NCBI RefSeq assembly: GCF_022808645.1
Contig: NZ_JAKZKT010000016.1
Location: 28,193 to 92,192 of the forward strand
Reading direction: 5' to 3'
Length of the DNA: 64,000 bases
Source of the DNA: Bacillus litorisediminis
Lineage (GTDB): Bacteria > Bacillota > Bacilli > Bacillales > JC228
In this document: positions 45,228-54,493 of the stretch, piece by piece
Layout of the letters: every line of letters starts with the position of its first letter
Position numbering within the stretch: the first letter of the stretch is position 1
Notes under the pieces: generated by a model
Database searches by the model: none
What the model was told of the DNA's origin: nothing
The model's input: the letters and a program-made list of their open reading frames with translations, nothing else
Made by a program: the position numbers and the translations under genes

Positions 45228-45632
45228 ATGGAAAGAATCTAAATTAAAAATAAAAGCTATAGAAATTCTCTATATCATTTGTTAAAATATCCCTATAACA
45301 CTATTTGGATAGAAAGGATCGTTCTGACTGTATGCCAACATTTACTTTGTAATGGAAGCTATGAATTGGATAAGACTCCGCTTTTTGAAAAACGAGAGGT
45401 TTTTCGTCAAGGGGGAAGTCTGCCCATTTATCCCATTACAAAGGAACAGAACAGATCTGTAGTATGTATACACAGAGGTTCTCCTATTTGGGGGAACCTT
45501 TTTTGCTGTGAATAAACAGGGAGGGTACTAAAACCTGCAGTTTTTTCCATATAAAATGTATGAATTCCGCATACTGCAAGATATCCAAATAGTGATGTGT
45601 CTGTTCCTTTATCTTTAAGAGGTGAAGGAAAA
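45228..45632. other. long leader or intergenic region before the zinc-ribbon/S4 gene
   Basis: About 400 bases with no convincing gene. It has a hairpin GAAAAAC/GTTTTTC at about 45388-45406 and a terminator-like hairpin at 45476-45505, so it may be a regulated leader. No known riboswitch class recognised. Confidence 0.4.
45476..45505 (+). terminator. terminator-like hairpin upstream of the zinc-ribbon/S4 gene
   Basis: Arms AGGTTCTCC and GGGGGAACCT (one bulge), followed by TTTTTT. Confidence 0.65.
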
Positions 45633-46136
45633 ATGCAGATTGCAACCAAGGAATTGGTTTGGAATTTAGTGAATGTAAAAGAGGATAACGTGGTCCATCG
45701 CCACTGCAGTAACTGTGGCAAGGTTGTTCCTTTCTTTGATACAAATGTCAGGAGGCATAATGCAAACGGGAAAACGATTTATCGGTTTGCAATTTTTAAA
45801 TGTGAAAAAAATCATACGTGGAACAAAAGGCTGGAAATCTATAAAACGTATACAGACCATGTCCGGTTAATGGAAGAACGGGTGACTATTGAGTTGGAGA
45901 AAATAGAACTCTCTTTGGAAGAATTTAAAAAAGAGGGGATTCAACTAGTCTGTATTAAGATTGGAAAGGTTTTAGGAACTTTCCGATTGGATAAAACGAT
46001 TTCTGACAGATTTACAGATTGGAGCCGTTCCGAAATTGTAAGTAAAATTAAGGAGGGTTCAATCAGGGTGAATGGTAATGTGGAGAAACCGAGCAGTAAA
46101 ATCTCAGAAAATTCAATTTTAACCATTTCATTGTAA
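45633..46136 (+). CDS. zinc-ribbon plus S4 RNA-binding domain protein
   Basis: 167 residues from ATG 45633 (AGAGGTGAAGG site; upstream ATG at 45597 lacks one). N-terminal Cys pair HCSNCGKVVPF and a later FKCEKNHTW make a likely zinc knuckle (residues about 25-68). A helical linker follows, then an S4-type domain at about 115-167: GTFRLDKTISDRFTDWSRSEIVSKIKEGSIRVNGNVEKPSSKISENSILTI, which matches the RLDK...SRS...I..G.V.VNG pattern of RNA-binding S4 domains. I know of no characterised protein with this exact combination. Possibly acts on rRNA or tRNA. Confidence 0.75.
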   Translation: MQIATKELVWNLVNVKEDNVVHRHCSNCGKVVPFFDTNVRRHNANGKTIYRFAIFKCEKNHTWNKRLEIYKTYTDHVRLMEERVTIELEKIELSLEEFKKEGIQLVCIKIGKVLGTFRLDKTISDRFTDWSRSEIVSKIKEGSIRVNGNVEKPSSKISENSILTISL

Positions 46137-46153
46137 TCTGAAAAAAAACTAAT

Positions 46154-46188
46154 ACTTCCCTGACAGTGATTGTCAGGGAAGTTATTTT
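46154..46188 (+). terminator. terminator of the zinc-ribbon/S4 gene
   Basis: Perfect 12-bp arms ACTTCCCTGACA and TGTCAGGGAAGT, loop GTGAT, then TATTTTAT. Confidence 0.88.
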
Positions 46189-46232
46189 ATAATGAGAAAA
46201 ACCACTTGATTAAAGGTAAGGAGGATAAAAAT

Positions 46233-46736
46233 ATGGTTCATCCTGCATTAGACATGTACCATTATCATGTTTGGGCAAATAGTGTGATAATGGATCGGTT
46301 ATTAGAGCTGCCACGGGATATTTATCACAAGGAGATTCAAAGCGGTTTTTCCTCGGTAGCGAAGGTGTTGTCGCATATTTACCAAGTAGACCATACATGG
46401 TTTGAGATTATCTCTGGGAAAACCATGAAGGAAGCGATGGAACATTCATTTCAATTAGGGCCGGAAGTGGAAGCTAAAAGTTTGGAGGAAATAAAAAATA
46501 GATTTGTGAATTTATCTGATCAGTGGCAAGAACTGCTAGCCAGTATTGAAGATATGGATCAGGTAATGGTTGTTGAAAATCCGTATGCAGGCCGGCTAGA
46601 AACGTCTGTTGCCGAAACACTGCTACACGTTGCGACCCATGGCGCCTACCACCGCGGCAATATTGCAACCATGCTGCGGCAAATGGGTCACACCTCAGTC
46701 ATGCAGGATTATGGACTTTATTTATATCAAAAATAG
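46233..46736 (+). CDS. DinB/YfiT-type four-helix bundle protein
   Basis: 167 residues from ATG 46233 (AAGGAGG); upstream in-frame ATG at 46170 lies inside the preceding terminator. Features of DinB family: MYHYHVWANSVIMDRLLELP, SHIYQVDHTWFEII with the first His, and LLHVATHGAYHRGNIATMLRQMG with two more His that complete a metal site. Bundle proteins of this type act as metal-dependent thiol S-transferases (for example bacillithiol) or are uncharacterised. Flanked by terminators on both sides, so monocistronic. Confidence 0.85.
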   Translation: MVHPALDMYHYHVWANSVIMDRLLELPRDIYHKEIQSGFSSVAKVLSHIYQVDHTWFEIISGKTMKEAMEHSFQLGPEVEAKSLEEIKNRFVNLSDQWQELLASIEDMDQVMVVENPYAGRLETSVAETLLHVATHGAYHRGNIATMLRQMGHTSVMQDYGLYLYQK

Positions 46737-46740
46737 AAAG

Positions 46741-46768
46741 GCTCAGGGAAAATCCCTGAGCTTTTTTA
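46741..46768 (+). terminator. terminator of the DinB-like gene
   Basis: Perfect arms GCTCAGGGA and TCCCTGAGC, loop AAA, then TTTTTT. Confidence 0.92.
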
Positions 46769-46820
46769 ATAGGATGCAAGAGATACCAAAAGGGTTTAAA
46801 AGGAGATAGAGAATAAGAAC

Positions 46821-47789
46821 GGTCCTTGTGCCGGGCTCTTAAGGACAAAACTCGTCCAGTCCCCTAGTCAAAATGTCCGTGCAAAAGGCGGATGAAGGAC
46901 AAAACGCGGCCGGGGATCCAGGCGAATGTCCGTTATAAGGAAGATGAAGGACAAAATCCAGTCAGTACCACAGGCAAATGTCCTTCATAAGGCAGATGAA
47001 GGCGGCCAAAACCCGTCCGGGGATCCAGGCGAATGTCTGTCATAAGGAAGATGAAGGACAAAAACTCGGTCGGCGATCCAATCAAATGTCCTTCATAAGG
47101 TAGATGAAGGACAAAACCCGGCCGTGGATTCAGGTAAATGTCCGTCATAAGATTGATGAAGGACAAAAACTAGCATGCGATCCAATCAAATGTCCATCAT
47201 AAGGCAGATGAAGGACAAAACCCGGCTGGGGATCCAGGCAAAAGTCCATCATAAGGTGGATGAAGGATAAAAACCAGCATGCGATCCAATCAAATGTCCA
47301 TCATAAGGCAGATGAAGGCCAAAACCCGTCCGGGGATCCAGGCGAATGTCTGTCATAAGGAAGATGAAGGACAAAAACTCGGTCGGCGATCCAATCAAAT
47401 GTCCATCATAAGGCAGATGAAGGCCAAAACCCGTCCGGCGATCCAGGCAAATGTCCATCATAAGATTGATGAAGGACAAAAACCAGCCGGGGATCCAGGC
47501 GAATGTCCGTTATAAGGAAGATGAAGGACAAAATCCAGTCAGTACCACAGGCAAATGTCCTTCATAAGGCAGATGAAGGCCAAAACCCGTCCGGGGATCC
47601 AGGCGAATGTCTGTCATAAGGAAGATGAAGGACAAAAACTCGGTCGGCGATCCAATCAAATGTCCTTCATAAGGTAGATGAAGGACAAAACCCGGCCGTG
47701 GATTCAGGTAAATGTCCGTCATAAGGCTATCAAGTACTAAACGCAGAAAAACAGAAGTAAAAAAGTCCTTCATAAGGTTATGAAGGACA
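46821..47789. repeat. array D: about eighteen 52-53 bp hairpin-containing units
   Basis: Each unit carries an inverted repeat, left arm GTCCTTCAT (variants GTCCGTCAT, GTCCATCAT), a 7-base loop such as AAGGCAG, right arm ATGAAGGAC, then 25-28 bases falling into a few classes (CCGGGGATCCAGGCG, GGCGATCCAATCA, CAGTACCACAGGCA). The period is 52-53. A block of several units at 46924 onwards recurs at 47501 onwards (offset 577), showing large tandem duplication. The outermost copies are decayed or shortened. It lies between the terminator of the DinB-like gene and the 3' end of proS, with no gene. ORFs read through it are repeat artefacts. Confidence 0.9.
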
Positions 47790-47838
47790 GATTTATAATT
47801 TGAAAGGGGAAATCTTCTTCTTTATATACCCGGAATCT

Positions 47839-49275
47839 CTAATAACTCTTCGCCCAATACACCAGATGTTTGGCCTCTTTCCCGCAGCGGACACACTGTG
47901 TGGAAACCGACTCCTGCTCAAACGGAATACATCGGGAAGTAGCGCCCGTTTCTTCTTTTATTTGATCCTCACACGACCGATCTCCGCACCACATTGCTTT
48001 GATAAACCCAGGGTTACTTGATAATTTAGTTTTAAATTCATCAAAGGCAGCAGCAGTCGATGTTTTTTCCTCACGTGCCGCTTGTGCCTTATTAAACAAG
48101 TTCTTTTGAATCTCGTCTAAAAGTGCAACAATCCTATCTTCTATTTGATCCATTGAGACAAACAGTTTCTCGCCCGTATCCCGCCGAACCAGTACAACCT
48201 GATTGTTTTCAATATCCTTTGGCCCAACTTCTAAGCGGAGCGGAATCCCCTTCATTTCGTATTCATTAAACTTCCAGCCAGGTTTTTTATCGCTGGCATC
48301 CATATCAACCCTTACGACGGCAGATAGCCTGTCTTTCAAATCATAAGCAAAGTCTAAAACTCCTTCTTTATGCTGAGCAATTGGAACTATCATTACTTGA
48401 GTAGGCGCAACCTTTGGCGGGATTACCAGACCCCGGTCATCACCATGAACCATAATCAATGCACCAATCACCCGTGTCGTAAAGCCCCAGGATGTTTGAT
48501 GAACATACTGTAAATTCCCATCTTTATCAAGGTATTGGATGCCAAAAGCTTTAGCAAATCCATCTCCTAAATGATGGGAAGTAGCGGTTTGCAAGGCTTT
48601 CCCGTCATGCATTAGACTTTCGATTGTGTAGGTGAATTTGGCGCCGGCAAACTTTTCTTTTTCTGTCTTTTGCCCCTTTATGACAGGGATTGCTAAAAGC
48701 TCTTCACATACACTTGCATACACTTCGAGCATCTTAGTTGTTTCCTCATGCGCTTCTTCATCTGTGGCATGAGCAGTATGTCCTTCTTGCCATAAGAATT
48801 CAAGTGTACGTAGAAATGGACGGGTTGTTTTTTCCCATCTAACAACATTGGACCATTGATTATATAGTTTTGGCAGGTCCCGGTAAGAATGAATAATATT
48901 TTTATAATGCTCACAGAAAAGCACTTCAGAAGTCGGGCGGACCACTAACCGTTCGGCTAGCTGCTCTGATCCGCCATGAGTGACCCAAGCGACTTCAGGG
49001 GCAAAGCCTTCGATATGATCCTTTTCTTTTTGCAGCAGACTTTCTGGGATAAATAATGGCATATATACATTTTGATGTCCTGTTTCTCTAATGCGATTGT
49101 CCAATTCCTGTTTAATATTTTCCCATAATGCATATCCGTATGGCCGAATAATCATCGAACCGCGGACACTAGAGTAATCGACTAAATCAGCTTTTGTGAC
49201 AATATCTGTGTACCATTGGGCAAAGTCTTCATCCATCGCCGTTACGCTTTTAACAAACTCCTTTGACTCCTTCAT
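47839..49275 (-). CDS. proS: prolyl-tRNA synthetase, archaeal/eukaryotic-type short form
   Basis: 478 residues from the ATG at 49275 (GAAGGAGTGTC site); the frame is open 96 bases upstream but only through a repeat. Class II synthetase motifs: [65 protein letters not shown] (motif 3), then an anticodon-binding domain (about 280-390) and the C-terminal extension with cysteine pairs ([15 protein letters not shown]) typical of the archaeal/eukaryal form. It lacks the large editing insertion of the usual bacterial enzyme (about 565 residues). It charges tRNA-Pro with proline. Regulated by the T-box upstream. Some Bacillus species carry both forms. Confidence 0.92.
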   Translation of the reverse strand: MKESKEFVKSVTAMDEDFAQWYTDIVTKADLVDYSSVRGSMIIRPYGYALWENIKQELDNRIRETGHQNVYMPLFIPESLLQKEKDHIEGFAPEVAWVTHGGSEQLAERLVVRPTSEVLFCEHYKNIIHSYRDLPKLYNQWSNVVRWEKTTRPFLRTLEFLWQEGHTAHATDEEAHEETTKMLEVYASVCEELLAIPVIKGQKTEKEKFAGAKFTYTIESLMHDGKALQTATSHHLGDGFAKAFGIQYLDKDGNLQYVHQTSWGFTTRVIGALIMVHGDDRGLVIPPKVAPTQVMIVPIAQHKEGVLDFAYDLKDRLSAVVRVDMDASDKKPGWKFNEYEMKGIPLRLEVGPKDIENNQVVLVRRDTGEKLFVSMDQIEDRIVALLDEIQKNLFNKAQAAREEKTSTAAAFDEFKTKLSSNPGFIKAMWCGDRSCEDQIKEETGATSRCIPFEQESVSTQCVRCGKEAKHLVYWAKSY

Positions 49276-49339
49276 ATATGACACTCCTTCTGAAATAAAA
49301 ATAAAAGGCTGTTTTCGTAAAGTTTGTTGTAAATAACCG

Positions 49340-49455
49340 CAGTTGAAATACACTTCGCTTTCCGCTGGCATCCACGAGAGTCCTCGAACTCCACTGACGT
49401 TCTGTTCTGTGGGGTCTCGCCTCGCTCGCTTTTCCCACTTTCCGCTGCTGCAATC
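49340..49455. repeat. candidate Bacillaceae intergenic repeat between the T-box and proS
   Basis: GC-rich stretch with CACTTCGCTTTCCGCTGG, CCACGAGAGTCCTCGA and GTGGGGTCTCGCCTCGCTCG. It resembles a dispersed palindromic repeat I associate with many Bacillus genomes. It separates the T-box terminator from the proS start by about 290 bases, which is unusually long. Only one copy in this window. Confidence 0.4.
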
Positions 49456-49565
49456 TGCTGTTTATATGAGGCAGAGGAAATGAGTCTTCTTGTATTTCAA
49501 CTGCTTGTTAAGCTTTTTCAGTAAAAATGTATCTGTCAACAGCAAAAATCTTTTAGAAAACACCC

Positions 49566-49795
49566 CAAATAAAAAAGCCTTGACCCCCGAAAAGGGACCA
49601 AGACTTGGCGGTACCACCCTGTTTTATAAGGCAAAATACCTTATACACTTGCTTATATAACGGTTTAAACCGCTGTATCTTTTACATACAGAACTCGGAA
49701 GGTAGGTTCAAATGATAGCCAATAGGAACCTTTCAGCAGCCGGTTCCCTCTCTGTGATTGACAGAATCATTTTACTAGTCCTCGTCATTGTTTTT
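49566..49795 (-). ncRNA. T-box leader, proline specifier, controlling proS
   Basis: Read on the minus strand. It begins with the AATGACGAGGACTAGTA-type stem I start, has the AGAGAGGGAACC segment and the specifier region GAA-CCT-ACC (CCT = proline), then the conserved T-box AGGGTGGTACCGC (49607-49620), then a terminator with arms CTTGGTCCC and GGGGGTCAAG followed by TTTTTT. Uncharged tRNA-Pro should stabilise the antiterminator and switch on proS. The specifier agrees with the downstream gene, which makes the call firm. Confidence 0.93.
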
Positions 49796-49909
49796 TCTAA
49801 TATGAGTTTTGAAAAATTATATAGGAAAGAATAGGTAAAAGTCAATTCCTTTTGAATGTTTGCTTCAGTCTATCTCATATATTGATAGAAAAAGACTGGA
49901 GGGATCGGG

Positions 49910-51805
49910 ATGATTGAACAGGTTCAGGCGGAAATCGAGAGAATCGTCTCTATTTTGAAAAGGGATCAGCGCGAGGATGGGGCGTGGACCTATCCATTTG
50001 ATGTAGGAATCATGACTGATGCCTATATGATTATTTTACTTAGGACACTAGAGTGGCATGATGAACCGCTTATTCAAGAACTGGTCAGACGAATCGAAAG
50101 CAGGCAAGAACCAAATGGCGCATGGAAACTTTATGAGGACGAGACAGGCGGGAATTTGTCTTTAACGATTGAAGCTTACTATGCCCTTTTATATTCTGGC
50201 TATCGTAAAAAATCAGATCCTCATATGAAAAGAGCAAGCCATTTCATCAGGCAAAAAGGCGGATTAAAAAAGGCAAAAGTGTATTTAAAGGTATTGCTTG
50301 CGATGACAGGGCAATACCCGTGGCCTACCTTTTCACCGATTCCGGTAGAAATTATGCTCTTGCCGCGTTCTTCTCCATTTAATTTTTATGATATCTCAGT
50401 TTTTGGACGTGCCAATTTAGCCCCGATGATGATTATCACAAGTCTTCGTCTTCAGGCAAAGACCACTTTAAGTCCGGATCTTTCCCATCTGTATCTATCC
50501 CAGCGTGAAAATCACATAGATGATTATTGGGAGGAGTATCGCTCCAAAGAATGGCGTTCCTTTTTTACCTTGATTCAACAAGGGATCAGTACATTGCTAG
50601 GAATTCCTGAAAGAATTCGGGCGCGTGCATTAGATGAAGCAAAGCAATATATGCTGCAGAGAATAGAGCCGGATGGAACCCTATTGAACTATTTTAGTTC
50701 TACTTTTTATATGATTTTTGCCCTGCTTGCTATGGGGACATCCAAGCAAGATCCCATTATTGTCAAAGCGGTAGAAGGGCTGGCATCTATGGGAACTGTA
50801 ATTGGGAATCACGTTCATATTCAGTATACAACCGCTAACGTTTGGAATACCTCACTCATTGGAATGGCGCTGCAAAAAGCAGGATTGCCTGATTATGACC
50901 CGGCGATTGTAAAGGCGAACCAGTATCTATTAAATAAACAGCATCATAAATTTGGAGATTGGGTGATTCATAATCCAAAGGGGCAGCCAGGAGGATGGGG
51001 GTTCTCGGAAAGTAATACAATCAATCCAGATGTGGATGATACAACAGCAAGTCTCCGTTCATTGACCAGTGCGGTGTTAGACGATCCTAATCTTCTTCAG
51101 TCATGGAACCGGGGGATTCAATGGCTTCATACGATGCAAAATAAAGATGGGGGCTGGCCAGCCTTTGAGAGGGGAATTAACGAAAAATGGCTAGAGTGGG
51201 TACCGATGGAAGGCGCAGAGTTTTTTCTAATGGATCCGTCAAGTGCGGATCTTACGGGAAGAACGCTAGAGTTTTTAGGGAATTATACAGAGTTTGAAAA
51301 ACCAAATAAACGGATAGAGAAGGCAGTTAAATGGCTCTATGATCATCAGGAAAAGAATGGATCATGGTATGGAAGATGGGGGATCTGTTATATATACGGG
51401 ACCTGGGCAGCTGTAACAGGACTAATTTCTGTGGGAGAATCTCACAAACATCCCGCCATCCAAAATGCGATAAAATGGCTAAAGCAAACGCAAAATCAGG
51501 ATGGAGGCTGGGGAGAGTCCTGTAAGAGTGATATCTATAAAAAATATATACCTTTAAATGAGAGCACATTGACGCATACTGCATGGGCGGTGGATGCACT
51601 GATTGCAGCTTCTGACCGGCCAACCAGGCAGATTGAAAATGGAATTGCCTTTTTAATCAGAAATAGCGGAAACAATTCTTGGACAGAATGGTATCCGGCA
51701 GGGCAAGGGATGGCGGATTTCTTTTATATTCATTATCATAGCTATCGATATATATGGCCACTCGTCGCTTTATCGAATTACAAGAAAAAGTATGATCAAG
51801 TTTAA
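49910..51805 (+). CDS. sqhC: squalene-hopene cyclase family, sporulenol synthase type
   Basis: 631 residues, nearly the length of B. subtilis SqhC. Catalytic motif DVDDTTAS at about residue 375 supplies the protonating Asp; several QW repeats are visible (QREDGAWTYPF, QEPNGAWKLYE, QNKDGGWPAFE, QEKNGSWYGRWG, QNQDGGWGES). In B. subtilis this enzyme cyclises tetraprenyl-beta-curcumene to sporulenol in spore membranes; many other bacilli use squalene or both. Peripheral membrane protein. ATG after GGAGGGATCGGG; monocistronic. Confidence 0.9.
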   Translation: MIEQVQAEIERIVSILKRDQREDGAWTYPFDVGIMTDAYMIILLRTLEWHDEPLIQELVRRIESRQEPNGAWKLYEDETGGNLSLTIEAYYALLYSGYRKKSDPHMKRASHFIRQKGGLKKAKVYLKVLLAMTGQYPWPTFSPIPVEIMLLPRSSPFNFYDISVFGRANLAPMMIITSLRLQAKTTLSPDLSHLYLSQRENHIDDYWEEYRSKEWRSFFTLIQQGISTLLGIPERIRARALDEAKQYMLQRIEPDGTLLNYFSSTFYMIFALLAMGTSKQDPIIVKAVEGLASMGTVIGNHVHIQYTTANVWNTSLIGMALQKAGLPDYDPAIVKANQYLLNKQHHKFGDWVIHNPKGQPGGWGFSESNTINPDVDDTTASLRSLTSAVLDDPNLLQSWNRGIQWLHTMQNKDGGWPAFERGINEKWLEWVPMEGAEFFLMDPSSADLTGRTLEFLGNYTEFEKPNKRIEKAVKWLYDHQEKNGSWYGRWGICYIYGTWAAVTGLISVGESHKHPAIQNAIKWLKQTQNQDGGWGESCKSDIYKKYIPLNESTLTHTAWAVDALIAASDRPTRQIENGIAFLIRNSGNNSWTEWYPAGQGMADFFYIHYHSYRYIWPLVALSNYKKKYDQV

Positions 51806-51894
51806 GAGATTATTAGTTCTGCAATAAAACTTGTTAGAAAATTAAAACTTGTGTTTAAATAGAAGGGATATGATACAGGGAAAGGAGAATAGAT

Positions 51895-53115
51895 TTGGAA
51901 AGTTTGATTAAACCGGATGAAACATGGCTCCTGTGGGCTTTTTTAGCCGCCTGGGCTGCCATAAGTATCTATTTAGACCAAAAATATAAATGGGCCTCAA
52001 AGGTTTCGGGTGCCATTATCGCACTCGTTGGAGCTATGATTCTGGCAAATTTAAATATTATTCCGACTGCTTCTCCTGTCTACGATGCAGTTTGGGGATA
52101 CGTAATTCCGTTAGCAATTCCTCTATTATTGTTTCAGGCCAATTTAAAAAAGATTTGGAATGAAAGCGGAAAGCTGCTCATTATTTTTCTGATTAGTTCA
52201 ATCGGGACAGTTGCCGGAGTAACGGTCGCATTTATCACTTTAAAAGACTACATACCTGTCCTAGATAAAATTGGTGCGATGATGACAGGATCTTATATTG
52301 GTGGGGGCGTTAATTTTGCGGCACTGGCTGCGAAATTTGAAACACCAGGCGAAATGGTTTCCGCTGCTACAGTAGCTGATAATTTTATGATGGCAATCTA
52401 TTTCTTTGTATTAATTGCAATTCCTTCGATTTCATTTTTCAGGAAAAACTTCAAAACTCCATATATTGACCAGGTTGAAAAAACAGGTGTAAGGGAAGGA
52501 GAAACTCAAAGCGCTGCTTACTGGAAGCGAAAGGATATCTCGTTAAAGGATATTGCCTTTGCGTTGGGAAGTGCTTTTGTGATTGTGGCGGTTTCTTTCA
52601 AACTGGCACAAGTTTTTAATAGTTTCATTCCTAGCGAAGATTCAGGTAATACATTTTTGGTCATTCTTGACGGTATACTAGGGGATAAATACTTAATGCT
52701 GACGACCATTACCGTATTGCTGGTAACGGTATTTCATCGTTTCTTTGAAAGAATCAATGGTGCGCAAGAGCTTGGGACGTATTTAATTTACTTATTCTTT
52801 GTTGTGATTGGTGTTCCAGCTTCCATCCCTCTATTGCTAGAAGCAGCTCCGTTACTATTAGTTTTTGTCGCCATTATTGTTTTAGGTAATATGGTCATCA
52901 CCTTTTTCTTCGGAAGATTGTTTAAATTTACCCTAGAAGAAATGATATTAGCCAGTAATGCCAATGTAGGCGGACCAACAACGGCAGCAGCGATGGCTGT
53001 GTCGAGGGGCTGGACCGATTTAATTGCTCCCATCATGCTTGTTGGAACACTAGGCTATATCATCGGAAATTATGTTGGCAGCTTTATGGGGTATTGGTTC
53101 CAAAGCATGCTATAA
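51895..53115 (+). CDS. DUF819 family integral membrane protein, YjcL-like
   Basis: 406 residues, start TTG 51895, 7 bases after AAAGGAG. About ten hydrophobic segments. Family motifs: PLAIPLLLFQANLKKIW, GSYIGGGVNFAALA and, symmetric in the second half, ILASNANVGGPTTAAAMAVSRGWTDLIAPIMLVGTLGYIIGNYVG. The repeated GGG/GGP motifs in two halves suggest an inverted-repeat transporter. Substrate unknown. B. subtilis YjcL is similar. Monocistronic with its own terminator. Confidence 0.85.
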   Translation: MESLIKPDETWLLWAFLAAWAAISIYLDQKYKWASKVSGAIIALVGAMILANLNIIPTASPVYDAVWGYVIPLAIPLLLFQANLKKIWNESGKLLIIFLISSIGTVAGVTVAFITLKDYIPVLDKIGAMMTGSYIGGGVNFAALAAKFETPGEMVSAATVADNFMMAIYFFVLIAIPSISFFRKNFKTPYIDQVEKTGVREGETQSAAYWKRKDISLKDIAFALGSAFVIVAVSFKLAQVFNSFIPSEDSGNTFLVILDGILGDKYLMLTTITVLLVTVFHRFFERINGAQELGTYLIYLFFVVIGVPASIPLLLEAAPLLLVFVAIIVLGNMVITFFFGRLFKFTLEEMILASNANVGGPTTAAAMAVSRGWTDLIAPIMLVGTLGYIIGNYVGSFMGYWFQSML

Positions 53116-53131
53116 AATGAAGACAAATGCG

Positions 53132-53156
53132 GCGGCCGAAAATGGCCGTCTTTTTT
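53132..53156 (+). terminator. terminator of the DUF819 gene
   Basis: Arms GGCGGCC and GGCCGTC (one wobble), loop GAAAAT, then TTTTTT. Confidence 0.82.
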
Positions 53157-53358
53157 GATACATGTAAAATTGTATAAAATTTTAGCAAAGAAGTATATCC
53201 GAAGCAGTAATTTCAGGAATAAAGGATAAGTGAACTACGCCTCTGTCTTCAACCTAAGGCTCGACAGTCGGCAAGTTTTCTTTAAAGATATGTAAAGAAT
53301 CTATGAAAAAAGAAGATTTGCTTAGAGGAAATCGTACAATGGAACAGGAGGTGCAGCG

Positions 53359-54279
53359 ATGAAGAAACGGTATCAAAACTACGACAATGTGACAAGCACA
53401 AAAACGTTTTCGGATATGCTGCGTTGGCAAAGAGAAAGAAGGACTAATAAAAAGGATCTGACTATACAAATTCCACAGTCTGAGAAAAAAGAGATTTTAA
53501 AACTGCAACAGAACCGAACAGACCGTTCCATTACATGGGTAGGTCATTCTACCTTTCTGATTCAGCTCGAAGGATTAAATATTTTAACGGATCCGGTCTG
53601 GGCCAATCGGATGGGAATTCAAAAACGATTAACAGAACCGGGTATTCCGATAGAGCAGCTGCCTGAAATTGATATCGTCGTTATTTCTCACGGGCATTAT
53701 GATCATCTTGATTTTGGATCAATAAAAAAACTAAAAGGAAGCCCTTCTTTCTACGTGCCGATTGGGCTTAAGACTCTTTTTACAAGAAGAGGTTATTCAA
53801 AAGTAGTAGAAGCGAATTGGTGGGACAGCTTTACATACAAGGGTCTTCAAATCTCATTTGTCCCTGCCCAGCATTGGACGAAACGATCGTTAACCGATAC
53901 GAATAGGTCCCATTGGGGAGGCTGGATTTTCGAAGCTCATAACCCAAAGCAATCCGTCTACTTCGTTGGGGATACGGGTTACTTTAGAGGCTTTCATGAT
54001 ATCGCTCATCGTTTTGACCTGGATATTGTTTTAATGCCAATTGGTGCCTATGAACCAGAATGGTTTATGAAGGTGTCTCATATTAACCCGGAAGATGCAA
54101 TCAAAGCTTTTTTAGAATTAAAGGGGCGCCTCTTTATCCCGATGCATTACGGAGCCTTTCGTCTTGCGGATGATACAGGTCCTGAAGCGTTAGAACGAAT
54201 GTATAAAGAATGGGACCGGCTGCAGTTAAGTGATGAGATGCTAAAGGTACTTGCAATTGGTGAAACATTTTGGATATAG
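53359..54279 (+). CDS. metallo-beta-lactamase fold hydrolase, NAPE-PLD-like
   Basis: 306 residues. The zinc motif SHGHYDHLD (about residue 112) is preceded by ITWVGHSTFLIQLEGLNILTDPVWANR, the pattern of N-acyl-phosphatidylethanolamine phospholipase D-like and UlaG-like proteins. Later ligands: His in PAQHWTKRSL, Asp in FVGDTGYF and His in FIPMHYGAF. The WGGWIFEA segment is also family-typical. Likely hydrolyses a phosphodiester; substrate unknown. RBS CAGGAGGTG before ATG 53359; monocistronic. Confidence 0.87.
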   Translation: MKKRYQNYDNVTSTKTFSDMLRWQRERRTNKKDLTIQIPQSEKKEILKLQQNRTDRSITWVGHSTFLIQLEGLNILTDPVWANRMGIQKRLTEPGIPIEQLPEIDIVVISHGHYDHLDFGSIKKLKGSPSFYVPIGLKTLFTRRGYSKVVEANWWDSFTYKGLQISFVPAQHWTKRSLTDTNRSHWGGWIFEAHNPKQSVYFVGDTGYFRGFHDIAHRFDLDIVLMPIGAYEPEWFMKVSHINPEDAIKAFLELKGRLFIPMHYGAFRLADDTGPEALERMYKEWDRLQLSDEMLKVLAIGETFWI

Positions 54280-54294
54280 AAAAAGTTAAGGAAG

Positions 54295-54330
54295 GAAGCA
54301 GCTAGCATTAATCTGGCTGCTTCTTTTTTC
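54295..54330 (+). terminator. terminator of the MBL-fold gene
   Basis: Perfect arms GAAGCAGC and GCTGCTTC followed by TTTTTTC. Confidence 0.88.
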
Positions 54331-54493
54331 ATTCAAAACGGGGGCACTCCACAGAAAATGTTACAGGGTCTGACCCTGACTAAGCCTCAAGCCCTATACC
54401 AAAATATAGCTGAAGCTCATTATGAGAAGACGAGAATGCAGATAAGATAGTGACATAAAGGAAATGCAACAACCCGAAAGGAGGAAATTAAAG

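Noticed and set aside
45279..45515. 78-codon plus ORF before the zinc-ribbon/S4 gene
   Set aside because: No ribosome site and it covers a terminator hairpin; more likely leader RNA.
46933..47773. Minus- and plus-strand ORFs in array D
   Set aside because: They repeat the same peptide because of the DNA repeat; no ribosome site.
46821..47789. CRISPR array
   Set aside because: Repeat part is an imperfect hairpin with changing arms, the spacers fall in a few classes that recur, and no cas genes are near.
49276..49371. Longer proS
   Set aside because: The extension runs into the repeat-like insertion and has no ribosome site; ATG 49275 has one.
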